Below are positions 1 through 8,339 of a stretch of DNA of 64,000 bases, one piece after another. The notes beneath the pieces are model-generated. The model was not told the origin of the DNA. It saw nothing but the letters and a program-made list of their open reading frames with translations, and searched no databases. The stretch is from Holophagales bacterium (GTDB lineage Bacteria; Acidobacteriota; Thermoanaerobaculia; UBA5066): NCBI GenBank assembly GCA_016719485.1, contig JADJZB010000008.1, forward strand, positions 1-64,000. The letters are read 5' to 3'. The position numbers and the translations under genes were made by a program. Position 1 is the stretch's first letter. The number at the start of each line of letters is the position of its first letter.

Positions 1-87
1 CCTCGCGGACGTTCGCCGTCAGCCCCCCCTGAGGAGGATGAACGAGATCACGCGGTAGGCGCCGCTCGCGCCGAGCAGCTCGGCGAC
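1..87 (-). pseudogene. Decayed fragment of the secreted alpha/beta hydrolase gene at 8340-9227
   Basis: Bases 1-66 match 8648-8714 with one missing G and one substitution. Bases 61-87 match 8889-8915 with one internal substitution. The two matches join at a shared 7-base CGCCGCT, so the fragment is a copy of the intact minus-strand gene that has lost about 175 bases by a microhomology deletion. It has the same orientation as the intact copy. It may continue to the left of the window. No reading frame of useful length remains. Confidence 0.75.
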
Positions 88-684
88 AGGGGGACCTCCC
101 CGGTCCTCTGTCGAGCGCCACATGCGGCCTTCACCCTCTGCTGCGTTCCCCGGTAGTGCCTTCCGTAAGAAAGTTGCCGGGGGCTGTTGTAAAAGCCCGG
201 GTCTCGCGGAGCTTACCTATGGCGGATGACTGTTGAGTCGCGCCGTCCTTCCCTGTCGGAAGACCTGGGAGGCCGTGAGGAGTGTGTTAACTGCGTTCTC
301 GTTCTTCCCCGGCATCCTGTCTGGTCTCCCTTGCTTCGCGCCTCCGCAAGGGACCATCCTCGGCGGTACAGATTCAGCTCACGACCCGACGTTCGCGGCC
401 TTCGCTCTCCCTTCTCGTCTACGCAAGTCCTGCGATCCACGAGTCGATGCCTCTGCCTCCCGAACGAAGGTTGCGTCGTCGATCTCTGCGGAGCAGAGCC
501 TCGGGCCCCATCTCTCCCTCTCGCCGCCCACCCGGCTGTCTGCTCTTTCCCTCCGGACCCTACTTGCCCTGTTTCTCGACGTCAGATTGGCACTCGTTTC
601 TTCCGAGTTCACGTTGTTCCGTCAGCCGATAGCGACTTCTTCTGGCGTAAAGTGCTTGCTCGCCAATTCATGAAAGGAGCTTTC
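88..684. other. Gene-free leader upstream of the RHS gene
   Basis: Open frames cross this stretch on both strands, but none has a convincing start, ribosome binding site or recognisable protein sequence. The RHS frame stays open upstream to 226, but its translation there (Arg, Ser and Pro-rich) looks like untranslated DNA, and a signal peptide starts only at 685. A weak GC-rich inverted repeat near 177-202 (GGGCT...AGCCC) is followed by no T tract. I see no clear promoter or RNA gene. Confidence 0.5.
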
Positions 685-2526
685 TTGAAGCACCGTTTTC
701 TCGTCGTCGGTCTGCTCGTCTCGGCCAGCATGGCCCCTTTCGCCTTCAGCCAGGAGGAACACCCCAACCGTGCGACAGGGATTCGAGGGGAGACTCTCTA
801 TTCGAGCGCTGGAGCAGATGACATCAATCTCTTCAACGGGAACCTCCACTATCGCATCCCCATCGGTGGGGCCGTCCCTGTTGGCCCCCAGCTCTCAATA
901 GCGCCCGCCCTGGTCTATAACAGTCACTCGGAACGAATGTGGAGAGTCTGCAAAGACAATCTCGAGTTCCCGACGGGCGACCGTGCCATCGGCACTGGCT
1001 GGAGATTGCACTTCGGTCGCCTCACGCGCGTCGAGACTACGATCCGCGCTGGCAGCTTCGACTGCGAGCGCCTGGCGGCCCCGGAGGAAGCCACGACTGA
1101 TTCGCCCGTTGACGGCAAGATCAGGACGGGATGGGCCTACGAGGATCCCGACGGGGGAGTTCACGAGTTCTACGACCGGTTCCAGGAAGGCACCTGCGAC
1201 GTTGACGATCCTGCTTGCGAGGCCACTCATCCGCCGAAGTGCTTCGACCCGGCAACGCACGGCTCGGGTCACTGCTTCGCTTACAGCCACGATGCGAGCT
1301 ATCTCCGGCTCGACCCAATTGACCCCGAACATGGTGGCAAGCCGACTGTCTACCTCCCGGACGGCACATTCCGCGTGATGGGCTTTCGCGGCGGCAGATA
1401 CCCGATCCTCGGCACGTCGCCGCGCACCGATCTGGATTTCGCCGACACGGAACCCTCCCATCACGCCACCGTTGTCGGCGACCTGTTCGGAAACCAGTAC
1501 ACCATTCAGTATTACGGCGACGGATCACCCGGCACCCCGCTCCATCCCCTTGAAGCCTTTGGGGTGCCGACAAATCAGTGGGACGCCATCCCCTATCGCG
1601 CCTTCCAGTCTGCTCCGGGTGCGCCCCACTCTCCTCTCTTCGCGTCTGTCGTCTTTCGATTCGAGGTCGAGACGGTTCTGTACCTGCCCGATTCGGGCTC
1701 TCCGCCGGTTCGGGCACCACGGCTCGCGCGCATCCTCACTCCCACCGCAGCGTCTGACGGATATGGCGGGTGGCAGGCAGCGACGTGGACCCTGGCACAC
1801 GAGCATGTGGGACTTCTCGCCCCGCGCTTCACCAGCCTGACGTTGCCTACGCTCCCGACGCAGGAGGGTATGAGCTACGCCTTCTCGTATGGTGCCGGCG
1901 GACTCTCCGCCGTTCAAGTGCCTTCCGGAGGGACCGTCCGGTATGAGTACGGACAGATACTCCATTGGACGCGGCAAATGTCGCGTTACTCCTACACGGG
2001 CGAGCCGATTGATGACGGCTTCAAGAAGGACTTCAGTTACGGCATCGTCGCTCGTCAATCTGAGCGACAGATTCGAACTGCCGCTGGCGGTGCCCTGACG
2101 ACCGAGGTCAGTCGCACGTCCTATTCCCGAAGCTACGCGGTTGAAGACGCCTGTTCTGAGTCCTCGAAGCAGAACTGCCGCCTTCGAGTCGACGTCTGGT
2201 CACCTTGCGAGAGCGCATGGATGAACTTCAGGGTCAGTCGAACTGTTTTCGCCGAGTCCGATCAGATACGCAACACCGCTCTTTACGCACGACCGCTCTC
2301 GACCTCCGACTACTTCGTCCGGGCCGATGGCCCTGATCCCGAGACGCTCGATAATTCGACTCCCTTCCGGACGATCTCCTATTCCTACGAGTTCGATGGC
2401 CCCCGCGACTCGTCAGTTCCTCCTATCGGCACCGGAGCCGGCTTTGATCACAATACCCGCGAGGCCACTCGTGTGACGGCCTGGGGCGCCAGGTCCGCAA
2501 CCGCACTCCGGGTCAGGAAACGTTGA
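685..2526 (+). CDS. RHS/YD-repeat protein, N-terminal part (frame broken near 2490-2525)
   Basis: Secreted or surface RHS-type polypeptide, N-terminal 613 codons. I place the start at TTG 685, because AAAGGAG at 672-678 sits at the right distance and the product then opens with a clean signal peptide (basic KHR, hydrophobic VVGLLVSASM, then AFSQ). ATG 670 contains that binding site and is less likely. The first 60 mature residues resemble the SpvB/RHS entry (NLFNGNLHYRIPIGG, then LSIAPALVYNSHS), and VRYEYG-type strands follow. The frame ends at 2526 just as plausible RHS sequence continues in other frames (GRQVRN in frame 3 from about 2484, then VELRREESTY in frame 2 from 2522). It is therefore the front of the gene continued at 2591-6355, split by at least two small indels that are either real decay or sequence errors. 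GC and codon bias are visibly lower than in the flanking genes. Confidence 0.8.
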   Translation: MKHRFLVVGLLVSASMAPFAFSQEEHPNRATGIRGETLYSSAGADDINLFNGNLHYRIPIGGAVPVGPQLSIAPALVYNSHSERMWRVCKDNLEFPTGDRAIGTGWRLHFGRLTRVETTIRAGSFDCERLAAPEEATTDSPVDGKIRTGWAYEDPDGGVHEFYDRFQEGTCDVDDPACEATHPPKCFDPATHGSGHCFAYSHDASYLRLDPIDPEHGGKPTVYLPDGTFRVMGFRGGRYPILGTSPRTDLDFADTEPSHHATVVGDLFGNQYTIQYYGDGSPGTPLHPLEAFGVPTNQWDAIPYRAFQSAPGAPHSPLFASVVFRFEVETVLYLPDSGSPPVRAPRLARILTPTAASDGYGGWQAATWTLAHEHVGLLAPRFTSLTLPTLPTQEGMSYAFSYGAGGLSAVQVPSGGTVRYEYGQILHWTRQMSRYSYTGEPIDDGFKKDFSYGIVARQSERQIRTAAGGALTTEVSRTSYSRSYAVEDACSESSKQNCRLRVDVWSPCESAWMNFRVSRTVFAESDQIRNTALYARPLSTSDYFVRADGPDPETLDNSTPFRTISYSYEFDGPRDSSVPPIGTGAGFDHNTREATRVTAWGARSATALRVRKR

Positions 2527-2590
2527 GCTCCGGCGCGAGGAGTCCACCTATCGCAACCTGATCTCCGACAGCGCCACTGGCACGCGCTGG

Positions 2591-5500
2591 GTGCTTGGCT
2601 CCACTCTCACTCAAACAACCTCTCGTACACGGAATACCCAGCTTGACTTGACGATGAACCTCTCGACTACCGAGACCTTCGAGTACGACCCGACGACAGG
2701 CTTCCGGACGGCACACCAGATCGTCTCCTCTGACGTCGTAAGCGGCATCACCAAGACCCGAACGCTGCGCCGCGTGATTGAGAAGGGGGTGGATGCCAGC
2801 GGCCGGTGCCTCGCGACCGGCAGTCTCTCTACGGCATGTTCGAATCTCGGCTTCGCCAAGACCGTGACAGAGACCCTAACCGGCGCTCTCGACGCGACGC
2901 CTCTCACCTCCACCTACAAGCGTTGGTTCTACTACGGGTACGGGACGCTTAAGGCAGCGCGCGACACCACCGGCTTCTACGCTGTCGACAGGGATATAGC
3001 CCCCGTCGGGAAGGTCATCGGAGAGAGAGGAACCGACGGGCGCCTCTCGTATGCGGACGTCTCCCCGCAGCTCACGACGACGACGACGTACGACCTCCTG
3101 GGAAGGGTCGTCGTGGTTCAGCCGCCCGGAGAGGGACCCGAGACGGTTTCGTTCGGCAGGCAGAACGTTGTCCGGCTCAAGTTCGATACTACGAACACCG
3201 AGATGAGCCGTCAGGAGTCGTTCTTCGATGAGCTCGCGCGCCCGACTGCGGAGCGGAAGCTCATGCCGGATGGGGGCTGGTCTTGCCGCGTCTCCGTATG
3301 GGACGCGGCGGGACACGCGGTCGGGCAGACGGCGTGGTGGAGAAATGGCGATCCCGGTGTTGGAAACCTGTGTGACGACCCTCTCAACGTTCAGTTCACC
3401 ATATCCGGCGGTCCCGGCGCGGTCTCTACTCCGCGCGGGAGTTCTATCCTCGGTTTCGACGCTCTTGATCGGGCCACGCTGAGCCGACTCGCCGACGGCT
3501 CTGAGGAGACGAACACCTACTGGGGCTGGTGGACTCAGGAATCGACACGGACGCTTGTACCGGAGAACCCGCCGACCGACGCCATCACCACGACTACCGT
3601 GATCGAACGGGATTTCATGGGCCGGATAGTCGCTCTGACGGAGCCTGCCGCGACCAAGGCCGATCGCGCGTCAGCCATGAACCCCGCCGAAACGACGACG
3701 TATCGCTATGATCATGTGGGACGGTTGGTCGTCATTCGGAAGCCCGGGTCCGATTCAAACGCGACGCCGGGCTCGAGCATCACCCAGGTCCGCACTCGCC
3801 TGTATGACGACTTCGGCTGGCTGGTCTCCAGTACCGATCCAGAGCTTCCCTCCACGAGTTTCACCGTCTACGCGCGGGATGCTCGCGGCAACCCGCTGCG
3901 CACGAATGAAGGAGGCGTTTCAATCTCGAGGGTCTATGACGTAGCCGGGCGCCATAGAAGTTCCGCCTGGGCGAGCGAACCCTCCTCCTGGCTGTATAAC
4001 GGCAACCCCACGACTGCGTACGAGATCTTCGAGTACGACGCAAGGTACGGATACGACCTGGGTCGGAGCAACGGTAAGCTCATCTTTGCAATCCGCGCGA
4101 ATCATCTGCTCACGAACGAAGGGACCGTTGATCTCGGTTGGTACGGCTTCACGGACTTCCTTCACTACGGCGGTCCCGGAGGACGGATTAGCTTCCGCCA
4201 ACATGGCGACAACTGGCTGGGCTTCTCGTCGACGACAGTCCCGCCGAATGCGATTCAGGCGCTCGATTCCGCGACCAAGAGGAAGACACCGACCCAGATC
4301 GCCTTCGAGCGATACTTCGAGAGCCAGGGCAGGAAGGTCGAGGACGGCATGGATACCGTTCGACAGATGGTTGCGTCGGAGAGCGCTGCCGCTACCCGCC
4401 TCTTGAGCGATCCGTGGAACCCCTCCGGCATGGCCCGCTGGCAGTACCGTTACGACGGAGCCGGTCGTCTGTCGCAGATCGTCTATCCCCGTCGCGACGA
4501 GGGCTTCCCGACCGAGGTCACTTACGGTTACAACCGGGGCTTCCTAACCGGGATTACTGCCGCGATTCGCAACCCTTTGGCACGAACGACTGTCGAGAAC
4601 GTCACCGGCACACTCAGCTACAACGCGGATGGGTCCGTCGCTTCGACAGTGATCTCCTCGAACGGTGGGGCCGCCCGCGTGTTCTCACTCGCCACCCCGC
4701 GGGATGAGTCAGGGATGTCTCGCTTGCAGACGTGGGATCTCCGAGGGCCTGTCGCTACCAACCCGGCAGTGGAGACCCGAAACTACGCCTTTGACCCCGT
4801 GGGGAACATCGTCTCAATTAGCTCCGGTCTCGCGACCGACCTTTTTGTCTACGACTCGCGTGGTCGTCTGATCCGGGATGTGATCTCGGCCAGGGCAGGG
4901 CAGAACGACACGCAGGATCGCGATTACGACGGGTTCGGCAACCTCACCAGGGTCACGAACACCGGCGACCCGGTAGATCGGCCCGTCAGCCGGAGCACGA
5001 ACCGGCTCGCTTCGGCGGGAATGATCTCGAACAGCCGCGGGGATCTCATCTTTGATACGTTCGCGGGCCGGAATGTCGCCCGCGACTATTACCCCGACGG
5101 ACTAACCAAGGCGGAGAATGTGCATCCGCCCGGAGCCTATTCGGGAAACCCGCCCGCTATCTCCGCATGGGCTCCCGATTTCCGCGGCGCGACCTCGCTG
5201 ACCTTCTACGGCGATGGCCTCTACTGCAATACGGAAGTCTTTCTGGGTCATCTTCGGGACGAGAGCGGTCAGATGCTCACGGACTACAAGGCGGACCCGA
5301 CTCAGACCTGCGACTGCACTTCGTACGACTGCGAGTGGGCCGATCGCTTCCGCAAGGACTACATTCGCATTGGCCCGTGGGCGATGGTCACGTATGACCG
5401 CACAGACTCGCAGGGGACTGCGTTCTGGGCCCTCGACCATCTCGGCTCGACGCGGACCCGCTTCTCCCGTACTGGCCAGGTGCTCTTCCATTCCCGCCTC

Positions 5501-6355
5501 GATTCGTTCGGCAACGAGATCTCTGGAAGCGGCGGCGAGCGCTATCGGTTCGCGGGGCACGAGCGGCAGCACGTCACCGGAATCGACGGAGCGCAGTTCC
5601 CTGTCTCGGACAACATGGGCGCTCGGACGTACGTTCCGATGCTGGGGAGGTTCACGAGACCCGATCCGGCCAACAGCTTCTCGCTGTTCAACCCGCAGAG
5701 CCTCAACAGGTACGCCTATGGCTTGAACAACCCGGTCAAGTACATTGACCCCGACGGCAAGACCGCCCTCGTCGCGGCCGGCGTCGGTGCTCGGATCGTG
5801 CAGATTTCCAAGTCTGCGCTCCTCGGCGCGGCCGTCGGTGCTGGAGTCCGGGTTATACTCAACGGTCTCATAAGGTTTGACCATCCCAACTACAGCATCT
5901 GGACCGGTGTCACCGGCTCCGCTGTGACCGGTGCCATCACCGGTGGCGTGAGCGCTCAAACTACACTTGCCAAATTCGGAGCGAACGTCGTTGGAGTTGC
6001 CGCCGGAGCGCTAGTCAACGGGATCAAGGCTGGCCAGTTGGCCGACCAGCTTACGGTAAGTGCGGTCAGCGGCGTCGCGGCGGGAGCGCTCACTGGCGTA
6101 GGCGATGTTGCGCTTTCGGCGGGGGCGGAGAAGATGGCAGGCTCATTGCCGGCAGCCATGGGGACCATGGAAGGACTCGAGAAGTTCCTTGGTGTTGCAG
6201 TTTCAGGTACAGGATCACTCTTTCAGGAGGTCTTGGTCGAAGGGATGGGCGCATTAGGCCTCATTGCGGACACTCCTCCACCGAACAGCGTCGCCTGCGA
6301 CGGGCAGGAAGTTGACTGCGGGGCGAATCGGAAGATCAGCGGGGGGGGGAAGTGA
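2591..6355 (+). CDS. RHS/YD-repeat protein, C-terminal part with variable tip
   Basis: Continuation of the preceding RHS gene (1254 codons; the frame is open from about 2477). Many YD repeats are visible (YDHVGRLV, YDDFGWLV, YDVAGR, YDGAGRLSQI, YDSRGRLI, YDGFGNLT), which would build the beta-cage that encloses a C-terminal payload. The core ends in the RHS hallmark RYAYGLNNPVKYIDPDG near residues 1036-1054. About 200 residues of unrelated tip follow: Gly/Ala-rich hydrophobic stretches (GAAVGAGVRV, GAITGGVSA, GVAAGALVNG) and a polar tail with two Cys. The tip resembles a glycine-zipper membrane-active domain more than a nuclease, so membrane insertion is a guess. Joined with 685-2526 the protein would be about 1890 residues. 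Whether it is functional depends on the frame breaks. GTG 2591 is only the first start codon after the break and has no special support. Confidence 0.85.
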   Translation: MLGSTLTQTTSRTRNTQLDLTMNLSTTETFEYDPTTGFRTAHQIVSSDVVSGITKTRTLRRVIEKGVDASGRCLATGSLSTACSNLGFAKTVTETLTGALDATPLTSTYKRWFYYGYGTLKAARDTTGFYAVDRDIAPVGKVIGERGTDGRLSYADVSPQLTTTTTYDLLGRVVVVQPPGEGPETVSFGRQNVVRLKFDTTNTEMSRQESFFDELARPTAERKLMPDGGWSCRVSVWDAAGHAVGQTAWWRNGDPGVGNLCDDPLNVQFTISGGPGAVSTPRGSSILGFDALDRATLSRLADGSEETNTYWGWWTQESTRTLVPENPPTDAITTTTVIERDFMGRIVALTEPAATKADRASAMNPAETTTYRYDHVGRLVVIRKPGSDSNATPGSSITQVRTRLYDDFGWLVSSTDPELPSTSFTVYARDARGNPLRTNEGGVSISRVYDVAGRHRSSAWASEPSSWLYNGNPTTAYEIFEYDARYGYDLGRSNGKLIFAIRANHLLTNEGTVDLGWYGFTDFLHYGGPGGRISFRQHGDNWLGFSSTTVPPNAIQALDSATKRKTPTQIAFERYFESQGRKVEDGMDTVRQMVASESAAATRLLSDPWNPSGMARWQYRYDGAGRLSQIVYPRRDEGFPTEVTYGYNRGFLTGITAAIRNPLARTTVENVTGTLSYNADGSVASTVISSNGGAARVFSLATPRDESGMSRLQTWDLRGPVATNPAVETRNYAFDPVGNIVSISSGLATDLFVYDSRGRLIRDVISARAGQNDTQDRDYDGFGNLTRVTNTGDPVDRPVSRSTNRLASAGMISNSRGDLIFDTFAGRNVARDYYPDGLTKAENVHPPGAYSGNPPAISAWAPDFRGATSLTFYGDGLYCNTEVFLGHLRDESGQMLTDYKADPTQTCDCTSYDCEWADRFRKDYIRIGPWAMVTYDRTDSQGTAFWALDHLGSTRTRFSRTGQVLFHSRLDSFGNEISGSGGERYRFAGHERQHVTGIDGAQFPVSDNMGARTYVPMLGRFTRPDPANSFSLFNPQSLNRYAYGLNNPVKYIDPDGKTALVAAGVGARIVQISKSALLGAAVGAGVRVILNGLIRFDHPNYSIWTGVTGSAVTGAITGGVSAQTTLAKFGANVVGVAAGALVNGIKAGQLADQLTVSAVSGVAAGALTGVGDVALSAGAEKMAGSLPAAMGTMEGLEKFLGVAVSGTGSLFQEVLVEGMGALGLIADTPPPNSVACDGQEVDCGANRKISGGGK

Positions 6356-6612
6356 GGCGTCTGCTGTTCTGGGCGGAGTCCTTATTGAGCGTAGCGGGCT
6401 TATCGGTCTGCGGCTCCCGCCCGGTCTCAAGGGCATGGGGAGCGATGATCCTCTCGCAGTCCGAACCGGGGGGCGACCACGTGGCCATGCCCTTCGCGTA
6501 TAGACATGTCCCGTTCGGCTTCGGGCTTCTCAATCCGCCCGTCGCGATTGGCACGAGTCGTGTCGTGGCAGGGAGGCTCTCGGCCGACTCCGGACGGCAC
6601 GAAGGCGGATGA
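6352..6612 (+). CDS. Small hypothetical protein overlapping the RHS stop
   Basis: An 86-residue frame starting with GTG that overlaps the RHS stop by GTGA and ends in a TGA overlapping the next possible ATG by ATGA. This spacing suggests translational coupling. The N terminus (MRRLLFW, then SLLSVAGLSVCGS) could be a lipoprotein-type signal with Cys at residue 20. The rest (PFAYRHVPFGFGLLNPPV) matches nothing I know. It lies directly behind the RHS tip, where immunity genes usually sit. The overlaps are the only support, and the frame could be chance. Confidence 0.4.
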   Translation: MRRLLFWAESLLSVAGLSVCGSRPVSRAWGAMILSQSEPGGDHVAMPFAYRHVPFGFGLLNPPVAIGTSRVVAGRLSADSGRHEGG

Positions 6613-6623
6613 AAGGAGTGGGA

Positions 6624-7001
6624 ATGTTGCGTTTGGGCTCAACGCGGCTACCGTCGACGAATGCATGGCTTGTCTTTAATACATTCATCTTGCTGATATT
6701 TGGAGTCTTTTCCTTAGGGATCGGAGTTCTCGCGATCCTCGACAAGAAGCGACTCGGTATTGCATCAGCAGCGATGCTCCTCGCTAGCCTTGCGGGCTGT
6801 CTTCATTACTTCGCGTTCCACAAGCGGAAGCTGCGACGCGTTCTTGGTGTCCTGGCGAATTCGCTGTATGCGATGCTATTGAGCTACGTTGCGGTCGATG
6901 TCATCCGGGACGGCGACATTGTCGGCGGGCTGGCGATTACAGCCACCGCCATTGGGTTCTTCATTCTTCCTGGGCTGGCGGCGCTTCGTCGATCGGGCTG
7001 A
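6624..7001 (+). CDS. Small membrane protein behind the RHS gene, candidate immunity protein
   Basis: 125 residues from ATG 6624. AAAGGAG at 6612-6618 is well spaced for this start, whereas ATG 6609 would swallow that site. Four hydrophobic segments are visible: about residues 12-35 (FNTFILLIFGVFSLGIGVL), 45-60, 70-90 and 98-118, with a basic HKRKLRR loop in the middle. The protein is thus a compact four-helix inner-membrane protein without a known family. Position right after an RHS gene with a hydrophobic tip makes an immunity role attractive, but that is inference from position only. Base composition is clearly lower in GC than in genes after 7600, like the RHS gene, consistent with joint transfer. 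Confidence 0.65.
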   Translation: MLRLGSTRLPSTNAWLVFNTFILLIFGVFSLGIGVLAILDKKRLGIASAAMLLASLAGCLHYFAFHKRKLRRVLGVLANSLYAMLLSYVAVDVIRDGDIVGGLAITATAIGFFILPGLAALRRSG

Positions 7002-7599
7002 AACGCCGCCGCCGCACGGGATGAGGTCTTGAGTCCTTGATCTCGGAACGACGGGGCGCGCTTTCGGGTGCGCCCCGGTGTTCTTCCGGGCGTTCCTCGT
7101 CGTCTCCCCACGCGGGAGGATGGCTCTCCATCTCCCCGATAGAAGAGGACGGGCCGAGGACCGGGTCGGGTCCGGGGCTCGCGAAGCGAGCCGCGCAGCG
7201 GCCGCCGAACTCTGGTTTAGCCAGGCCCGCAGGTCGCGGCCCGTACTATCGTCTTCGATCAGGCAGCCGGTCGGCCATTCGCCAGGCGAGGTCCGATTAT
7301 TTCCCCAAGAGGTCGCCCAGGAGCGCAACCAAAAGAATGGAAAGCACTTCAGGACGGAGAACGAATTGAATCTCGGCCTCCGCCTCTGAGAGAACGGTTC
7401 ATCCAGCCGCTCTGCTGCGTAACCATCGTACTTTCCCCGCTAGCTCGATCCCGGCAAGCGGTTAACGACGAGCGCCGGCAGCCCTGCCGGCGTTTCCCGT
7501 TGAGAGGCCACTGTTTGCGGGGTCTTCGCGCTCGGCCGTCCGGTCTCAGCTGTCGTGCGCCTGACCGATCGCGGAGCCATCGACCCTTCCGCAGTCAAT
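7002..7599. other. Gene-free stretch between RHS block and HepT
   Basis: About 600 bases with no convincing gene. Frames at 7037-7369 and 7078-7389 overlap each other, lack binding sites and give Arg/Ser/Ala-rich nonsense. Two hairpins are present: GGGGCGC...GCGCCCC at 7053-7076, which could terminate the RHS block transcript, and GGCTCGC-GAA-GCGAGCC at about 7174-7190. I see no attachment site or tRNA. Confidence 0.5.
7053..7076 (+). terminator. Hairpin after the small membrane protein
   Basis: Perfect 7-base stem (7053-7059 with 7070-7076) and a 10-base loop, about 50 bases after the stop at 7001. A short GGTGTTCTT follows, so the U tract is poor. It could end the RHS-block transcript; support is weak. 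Confidence 0.35.
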
Positions 7600-7950
7600 T
7601 CAGGTCTGCGTCCGCTCCCTCTCGGCTTCGAGGATCGTCTCGACAGCCGAACGGAGAGCTCCGAGGTCGTTCTCGACCACCGCCCAGACAGCGTCCCAGT
7701 CGACGTCGAAGTAGCCGTGGACCAGCGTGTTCCTCATTCCGATGATCCCCCGCCAGGGGACGGTGGCGTAACGGGAGCGAAGGTCCTCGGAGAGCCGCGA
7801 TACGGCCTCCCCGATGATCTCGACGTGCTTCAGGCACCAGATCCGGACGAGCTCATCCCGTTCGAACCGCTCCCGGCCCTCAGCGGTGTGGCGCTCGATA
7901 GCCTCAATCGCCTCCAGGATGTCGCGGAGACGGTCGAGGTCCCTTCTCAC
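7600..7950 (-). CDS. hepT: HepT-like toxin (DUF86 ribonuclease family)
   Basis: 116 residues, the usual HepT length. It shows the HEPN-type active motif R-x4-H-x-Y as R73-N-T-L-V-H78-G-Y80 (RNTLVHGY), the site of RNA cleavage. Y80 is the tyrosine AMPylated by partner MntA in studied systems. Start is GTG 7950, which overlaps the TGA of the upstream mntA-like gene by four bases (GTGA); a longer frame to 8028 would run through that gene. The preceding FERDELVRIWCLKHVEIIGEAV is typical of the family helix. Toxin and antitoxin are therefore co-translated in antitoxin-first order. They sit just behind the RHS block, as is common for accessory regions. Confidence 0.9.
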   Translation of the reverse strand: MRRDLDRLRDILEAIEAIERHTAEGRERFERDELVRIWCLKHVEIIGEAVSRLSEDLRSRYATVPWRGIIGMRNTLVHGYFDVDWDAVWAVVENDLGALRSAVETILEAERERTQT

Positions 7951-8243
7951 AGGGCGACGGCGTCCTGGAGCACCCGGTCCCGGAAGCGCGGCCGGAGGCC
8001 CCGCGCGCTCACGACATCGACCCGGCATCCAAGGAGATCCTGCACGTCCGCCACGAAGCCACCGAGGTCAAAGAGGCTGCGCCCCTGCTCCAGGTCGACG
8101 AGAAAGTCGACGTCGCTGGCCGGGGTGGCGTCGCCTCGCGAGACCGACCCGAAGACACGGATCATCCGGACGCCGTGCTGCCGGCCGATCTCCAGGATCT
8201 CGTCGCGCCGTTCCCTCAGGGTCGCCAGCGTCCAACGCGTCAT
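7947..8243 (-). CDS. mntA: MntA-like minimal nucleotidyltransferase antitoxin
   Basis: 98 residues with the minimal nucleotidyltransferase signature G32-S33-x10-D44-V-D46 (GSVSRGD...SDVDFLVD). A later acidic position in RVDVV could be the third carboxylate. In characterised pairs MntA neutralises HepT by adding AMP to the tyrosine next to its catalytic His, and the target motif is present in the neighbour. The gene opens the two-gene unit and its stop overlaps the hepT start. About 96 bases separate it from the hydrolase stop at 8340, enough for its own promoter. Confidence 0.9.
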   Translation of the reverse strand: MTRWTLATLRERRDEILEIGRQHGVRMIRVFGSVSRGDATPASDVDFLVDLEQGRSLFDLGGFVADVQDLLGCRVDVVSARGLRPRFRDRVLQDAVAL

Positions 8244-8339
8244 CGCACAGGAATCGTACCAGCCCGATCTCCGACGCTCCGGAAGGAATGCGACCGGTGC
8301 GTCGTCGACGATCGACCCGTCGATGACGCTCCCGACCCC

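Noticed and set aside
226..684. N-terminal extension of the RHS frame
   Set aside because: No binding site at 226 and the translation resembles untranslated DNA. A proper signal peptide begins at TTG 685.
7037..7389. Two overlapping plus-strand frames of 103-110 codons
   Set aside because: No binding site, Arg/Ser/Ala-rich nonsense and mutual overlap; treated as gene-free.
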